Below, piece by piece: positions 60,734-64,000 of a stretch of DNA of 64,000 bases (position 1 is the stretch's first letter; every line of letters starts with the position of its first letter). Position numbers and translations under genes: made by a program. The DNA comes from Pseudomonas sp. NKUCC02_KPG (GTDB lineage Bacteria; Pseudomonadota; Gammaproteobacteria; Pseudomonadales; Pseudomonadaceae), in assembly GCF_019345465.1 (NCBI RefSeq), contig NZ_JAHKRC010000017.1, positions 61,471-125,470 of the forward strand, in the 5' to 3' direction. Under the pieces are notes generated by a model that did no database searches, was not told the origin of the DNA, and saw only the letters and a list, made by a program, of their open reading frames with translations.

Positions 60734-62083
60734 ATGAACATGCCCGAGAATGCCGAATTGAACCTGACCAGCCAGCTCAAACTGGATGCTCACTGGATGC
60801 CTTACACCGCCAACCGTAACTTCCATCGCGATCCGCGTTTTATCGTGGCCGCCAAAGGCAGTTATCTGACGGACGATAAGGGTCGGCAAATCTACGATTC
60901 GCTGTCAGGTTTGTGGACTTGTGGCGCAGGGCATACCCGCACAGAAATCCAGGAAGCCGTTGCCAAGCAATTGGGCACCCTCGATTACTCCCCGGCGTTC
61001 CAGTACGGCCACCCACTGTCCTTCAAATTGGCAGAAAAGATCACCGAACTGACACCGGGCAATCTCAATCACGTGTTCTTCACTGACTCGGGTTCGGAGT
61101 GTGCGGATACAGCGGTCAAAATGGTGCGTGCCTACTGGCGCCTGAAAGGTCAGTCGACCAAGACCAAAATGATTGGCCGTGCGCGTGGCTATCACGGTGT
61201 GAACATCGCCGGTACCAGCCTGGGTGGAGTGAACGGCAACCGTAAAATGTTTGGCCAGGCGATGATGGATGTCGATCACTTGCCGCACACACTGCTGGCA
61301 AGCAACGCGTTTTCTCGCGGCATGCCGGAGCTGGGCGGGATCGCCTTGGCTGATGAGTTGCTCAAGTTGATCGAACTGCACGATGCCTCGAACATTGCGG
61401 CGGTGTTTGTGGAGCCTATGGCCGGTTCGGCCGGTGTGCTGGTTCCGCCTCAGGGGTATCTGAAACGCCTGCGTGAAATCTGCGATCAGCACAACATACT
61501 GTTGGTGTTCGATGAGGTGATTACCGGGTTTGGTCGTACAGGTTCGATGTTCGGAGCTGACAGCTTCGGTGTAACGCCTGACTTGATGTGTATTGCCAAG
61601 CAAGTGACTAACGGTGCGATCCCTATGGGCGCCGTGATTGCCACCAGCGAGATTTATCACACATTCATGAATCAGCCGACGCCTGAGTATGCGGTTGAAT
61701 TCCCTCATGGCTATACCTATTCGGCTCACCCTGTGGCCTGTGCTGCAGGCCTTGCAGCGCTCGATCTGCTGCAAAAAGAAAACCTGGTGCAGAGCGTGGC
61801 TGAAGTGGCACCGCATTTTGAGAACGCACTGCACGGTTTGAAGGGTGTGAAGAACGTCATTGATATCCGTAACTATGGTCTGGCGGGTGCAATTCAGATT
61901 GCACCGCGTGATGGCGATGCGATTGTGCGTCCGTTCGATGCTGCGATGAAGCTGTGGAAAGCCGGCTTCTACGTACGCTTTGGCGGTGACACCCTGCAGT
62001 TCGGGCCAACCTTCAACAGCAAGCCGCAAGACCTGGATCGTTTGTTCGATGCGGTCGGCGAAGCACTGAATCAGATCGACTGA
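60734..62083 (+). CDS. bauA: Beta-alanine (omega-amino acid)--pyruvate aminotransferase
   Basis: 449 residues from ATG 60734 (GAGG eight bases upstream). Class III aminotransferase: DSLSGLWTCGAGH, GSECADTAVKMVRAYWR, RARGYHGVNIAGTSLGG, FDEVITGFGR and the PLP lysine Lys289 in CIAKQVTNGAIPMGAV. Strong resemblance to the P. putida enzyme of the same name. It converts beta-alanine and pyruvate to malonate semialdehyde and alanine. mmsA follows. Confidence 0.96.
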   Translation: MNMPENAELNLTSQLKLDAHWMPYTANRNFHRDPRFIVAAKGSYLTDDKGRQIYDSLSGLWTCGAGHTRTEIQEAVAKQLGTLDYSPAFQYGHPLSFKLAEKITELTPGNLNHVFFTDSGSECADTAVKMVRAYWRLKGQSTKTKMIGRARGYHGVNIAGTSLGGVNGNRKMFGQAMMDVDHLPHTLLASNAFSRGMPELGGIALADELLKLIELHDASNIAAVFVEPMAGSAGVLVPPQGYLKRLREICDQHNILLVFDEVITGFGRTGSMFGADSFGVTPDLMCIAKQVTNGAIPMGAVIATSEIYHTFMNQPTPEYAVEFPHGYTYSAHPVACAAGLAALDLLQKENLVQSVAEVAPHFENALHGLKGVKNVIDIRNYGLAGAIQIAPRDGDAIVRPFDAAMKLWKAGFYVRFGGDTLQFGPTFNSKPQDLDRLFDAVGEALNQID

Positions 62084-62103
62084 TCGCTTCTATATAGAAG
62101 CGA
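62084..62103. other. Perfect 20-base palindrome between bauA and mmsA
   Basis: TCGCTTCTATATAGAAGCGA is its own complement, three bases... starting directly after the bauA stop. A related CTCTATATAGAAG lies after mmsA at 63673. It may be an RNA processing site, a regulator site or a repeat; no family known to me. Confidence 0.6.
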
Positions 62104-62166
62104 CACTAATTGCATTCACCCAGGCGCGCAGCGTTCGCGCCTGTGGACAACTTTTCTGGAGTATCC

Positions 62167-63660
62167 ATGAGCACCATTCAACACTTGATCAATGGCGAGT
62201 TGCTGAACGATTCCGGTCGCACCGCTGATGTGTTTAACCCGTCCACCGGTAAAGTGATTCATCAGGTTCCGTTGGCCAGTCGCGAGACAATTCAGCAAGC
62301 CATTGATGCGGCGAAAGCAGCCTTCCCGGCGTGGCGTAACACTCCGCCTGCCAAGCGTGCCCAGGTGATGTTCCGTTTCAAGCAATTGCTGGAGCAGAAC
62401 GAAGCACGTATCTCCCAGTTGATCAGCGAAGAACACGGCAAGACGCTGGAAGATGCTGCAGGTGAATTGAAGCGTGGGATCGAAAACGTTGAGTACGCCT
62501 GTTCAGCTCCTGAAATCCTGAAGGGTGAGTACAGCCGCAACGTAGGACCTAATATTGATGCCTGGTCGGATTTTCAGCCGCTGGGTGTGGTTGCAGGGAT
62601 TACGCCTTTCAACTTCCCGGCCATGGTTCCTCTATGGATGTATCCATTGGCGATCGTGTGCGGTAACTGTTTCATTCTGAAGCCGTCGGAGCGTGATCCA
62701 AGCTCGACACTGCTGATCGCCCAGTTGTTGCAGGAAGCCGGCTTGCCCAAAGGCGTCATGAACGTGGTTCACGGAGACAAGTCTGCCGTTGACGCATTGA
62801 TCGAGGCGCCGGAAGTTAAAGCGTTGAGCTTTGTGGGTTCAACTCCGATTGCCGAGTACATCTATGCGGAAGGCACCAAGCGTGGCAAGCGCGTTCAGGC
62901 ACTGGGCGGGGCGAAGAACCATGCGGTACTGATGCCGGATGCGGATCTTGATAACGCGGTCAGTGCACTGATGGGTGCCGCTTATGGTTCGTGCGGCGAA
63001 CGCTGCATGGCTATTTCGGTAGCGGTGTGTGTGGGCGATCAAGTGGCAGATGCCCTGGTAGCCAAGCTGGTTCCACAAATCAAGGCGCTTAAAATCGGTG
63101 CGGGTACTTCCTGCGGTCTGGACATGGGGCCATTGGTTACAGGGCAGGCGCGTGACAAAGTGAGCGGTTATGTCGACGATGGCGTGGCGGCGGGCGCCGA
63201 GCTGGTGGTTGATGGTCGCGGCCTGAGCATTAAGGGTCACGAAGAAGGCTTCTTCCTGGGAGGTTGCCTGTTTGATCGCGTGACGCCTGAGATGCGTATC
63301 TATAAAGAAGAAATCTTCGGTCCGGTATTGTGCATCGTGCGGGTCAAGAGCCTGGAAGAGGCAATGCAACTGATCAATGATCACGAGTACGGCAACGGCA
63401 CCTGTATCTTCACTCGCGATGGCGAGGCGGCTCGCTTGTTCTGCGATGAAATTGAAGTCGGCATGGTGGGGGTGAACGTTCCGTTGCCTGTGCCGGTTGC
63501 CTATCACAGCTTCGGCGGCTGGAAGCGTTCGCTGTTTGGCGATTTGCATGCTTATGGCCCGGACGGTGTGCGCTTTTACACGCGTCGCAAGGCAATCACC
63601 CAGCGCTGGCCGCAGCGGGCCAGCCATGAGGCATCGCAGTTTGCCTTTCCGAGCCTGTAA
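62167..63660 (+). CDS. mmsA: CoA-acylating (methyl)malonate-semialdehyde dehydrogenase
   Basis: 497 residues from ATG 62167 (GGAG upstream). ALDH fold: GITPFNFPAMVPLWM, LGGAKNHAVLMPDAD, catalytic Cys in GSCGERCMAIS and KEEIFGPVLCIVRV. It converts malonate semialdehyde (from BauA) or methylmalonate semialdehyde to acetyl-CoA or propionyl-CoA. Same strand as bauA, 83 bases downstream, likely one operon ending at the 63689 terminator. Confidence 0.96.
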   Translation: MSTIQHLINGELLNDSGRTADVFNPSTGKVIHQVPLASRETIQQAIDAAKAAFPAWRNTPPAKRAQVMFRFKQLLEQNEARISQLISEEHGKTLEDAAGELKRGIENVEYACSAPEILKGEYSRNVGPNIDAWSDFQPLGVVAGITPFNFPAMVPLWMYPLAIVCGNCFILKPSERDPSSTLLIAQLLQEAGLPKGVMNVVHGDKSAVDALIEAPEVKALSFVGSTPIAEYIYAEGTKRGKRVQALGGAKNHAVLMPDADLDNAVSALMGAAYGSCGERCMAISVAVCVGDQVADALVAKLVPQIKALKIGAGTSCGLDMGPLVTGQARDKVSGYVDDGVAAGAELVVDGRGLSIKGHEEGFFLGGCLFDRVTPEMRIYKEEIFGPVLCIVRVKSLEEAMQLINDHEYGNGTCIFTRDGEAARLFCDEIEVGMVGVNVPLPVPVAYHSFGGWKRSLFGDLHAYGPDGVRFYTRRKAITQRWPQRASHEASQFAFPSL

Positions 63661-63688
63661 GGCTGGCGGTAGCTCTATATAGAAGAAG

Positions 63689-63720
63689 AGAGGCCAGCCG
63701 TCAGGCTGGCCTCTGCTTTT
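63689..63720 (+). terminator. Rho-independent terminator of bauA-mmsA
   Basis: Stem AGAGGCCAGCC (63689-63699), loop of four, partner 63704-63714, then T-rich tail. Confidence 0.9.
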
Positions 63721-63762
63721 AGGGGCTTTAAAGGTTATATGACAGAAATGTGAAACAAGTGC

Positions 63763-63790
63763 TTGACCCAGAATTGTGACGGCCTATAAT
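63763..63790 (+). promoter_or_regulatory. Upstream rRNA-operon promoter
   Basis: TTGACC (63763-63768), 16-base spacer, perfect TATAAT (63785-63790), followed by the GC-rich discriminator GCGCCC. AT-rich sequence upstream could be an UP element. Confidence 0.8.
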
Positions 63791-63896
63791 GCGCCCACTT
63801 CCGGCGCAGTCGAAACGGAAAACTCCTTGAGTTTCAATGAGTTGGATTGGTTTTCGGCAGTGTCAGCTTTAAGTCATCGAAGCAGGAAGTGAGGTG

Positions 63897-63924
63897 TTGA
63901 CAGCAGCGTGTAACGCTGTAGAAT
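63897..63924 (+). promoter_or_regulatory. Second rRNA-operon promoter
   Basis: TTGACA (63897-63902), 16-base spacer containing the short repeat GCGTGTAACGC, TAGAAT (63919-63924). Matches the leader that precedes 16S rRNA in Pseudomonas. Confidence 0.85.
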
Positions 63925-64000
63925 TCGCCTCCCGCTAACGAGAGATCGAAAGCGCAAGTGGTTGATGTTACAGAGGAAACTTTGAAAACATCTTAAAATA

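Larger units (their letters stand above)
63721..64000 (+). other. Leader of an rRNA operon (16S gene lies beyond the window)
   Basis: No ORF. Contains two tandem promoters and the leader stretch CGCCTCCCGCTAACGAGAG ... GAGGAAACTTTGAAAAC, which I recognise from the DNA upstream of Pseudomonas rrn operons. The 16S sequence itself is not reached. Confidence 0.85.

Overview
The window looks like chromosome of a Pseudomonas from the fluorescens/putida side of the genus. Three things point there: protein families (GcbA, the PA4780-like RIO kinase, a PprAB-type Tad locus, BauA/MmsA), gene order (ctpL-gcbA-DUF2333-NUDIX-SUI1-speA at the left, cueR-copA-DUF-copZ-MFS ... bauA-mmsA at the right, both familiar Pseudomonas neighbourhoods from memory), and many copies of the GTGGGAGCGGGCTTGCTCGC type of REP palindrome. 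I saw no prophage, insertion sequence, CRISPR array or tRNA. The right edge is the leader of an rRNA operon whose 16S gene starts beyond the window.

Layout. 1-6.9 kb: 5' part of a chemoreceptor gene (ctpL-like), the diguanylate cyclase gcbA, a DUF2333 protein, a NUDIX hydrolase, a SUI1-type translation factor and biosynthetic arginine decarboxylase speA. 7-17 kb: envelope genes, with a lipoprotein esterase, a DinF-type MATE pump, and the bacterial alpha-2-macroglobulin/PbpC pair with a small antisense membrane-protein gene between them. 17.3-36 kb: a large surface-appendage island. It holds a collagen-like Gly-rich lipoprotein, a TpsB-type outer-membrane transporter, a lone receiver, Flp pilin, rcpC-rcpA-tadZ-tadA-tadB-tadC-tadD-DUF3613, pprB, fppA, a TadE/F-like pseudopilin, pprA and tadG. 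36-45 kb: twin DUF4136 lipoproteins, cmoM, a MazG-like hydrolase, a MaoC/FabG4-like/thiolase trio, a BASS transporter with divergent AraC regulator, and a RIO kinase.

45-49 kb: a sulfide/persulfide module (ETHE1-like persulfide dioxygenase, BigR-type ArsR repressor, a DUF442-SQR fusion, a TauE exporter). 49-54 kb: a CueR copper regulon (copA, cueR, copZ) with two recognisable CueR promoters, then a Bcr/CflA pump. 54-60 kb: housekeeping and metabolic genes (quinone reductase with LysR, adenine/adenosine deaminase, SDR, YigZ, RutR-like TetR). 60-63.7 kb: bauA and mmsA with a divergent LysR, for beta-alanine and malonate/methylmalonate-semialdehyde catabolism.

How the parts connect. The Tad island is self-contained: Flp and the TadE/F-like protein are substrates of FppA; TadA/B/C/Z with RcpA/RcpC form the secretion machine; PprA-PprB is the expected two-component switch. 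A nine-base motif, AAAGTATTA, recurs in the noncoding DNA upstream of flp/rcpC, tadG and the collagen-like gene, with a one-mismatch copy upstream of pprB. This suggests that the collagen-like lipoprotein, and perhaps the TpsB next to it, belong to the same regulon. That pairing (TpsB without a recognisable TpsA, next to a collagen-like lipoprotein, linked to a Tad pilus) is the best candidate here for something not well described.
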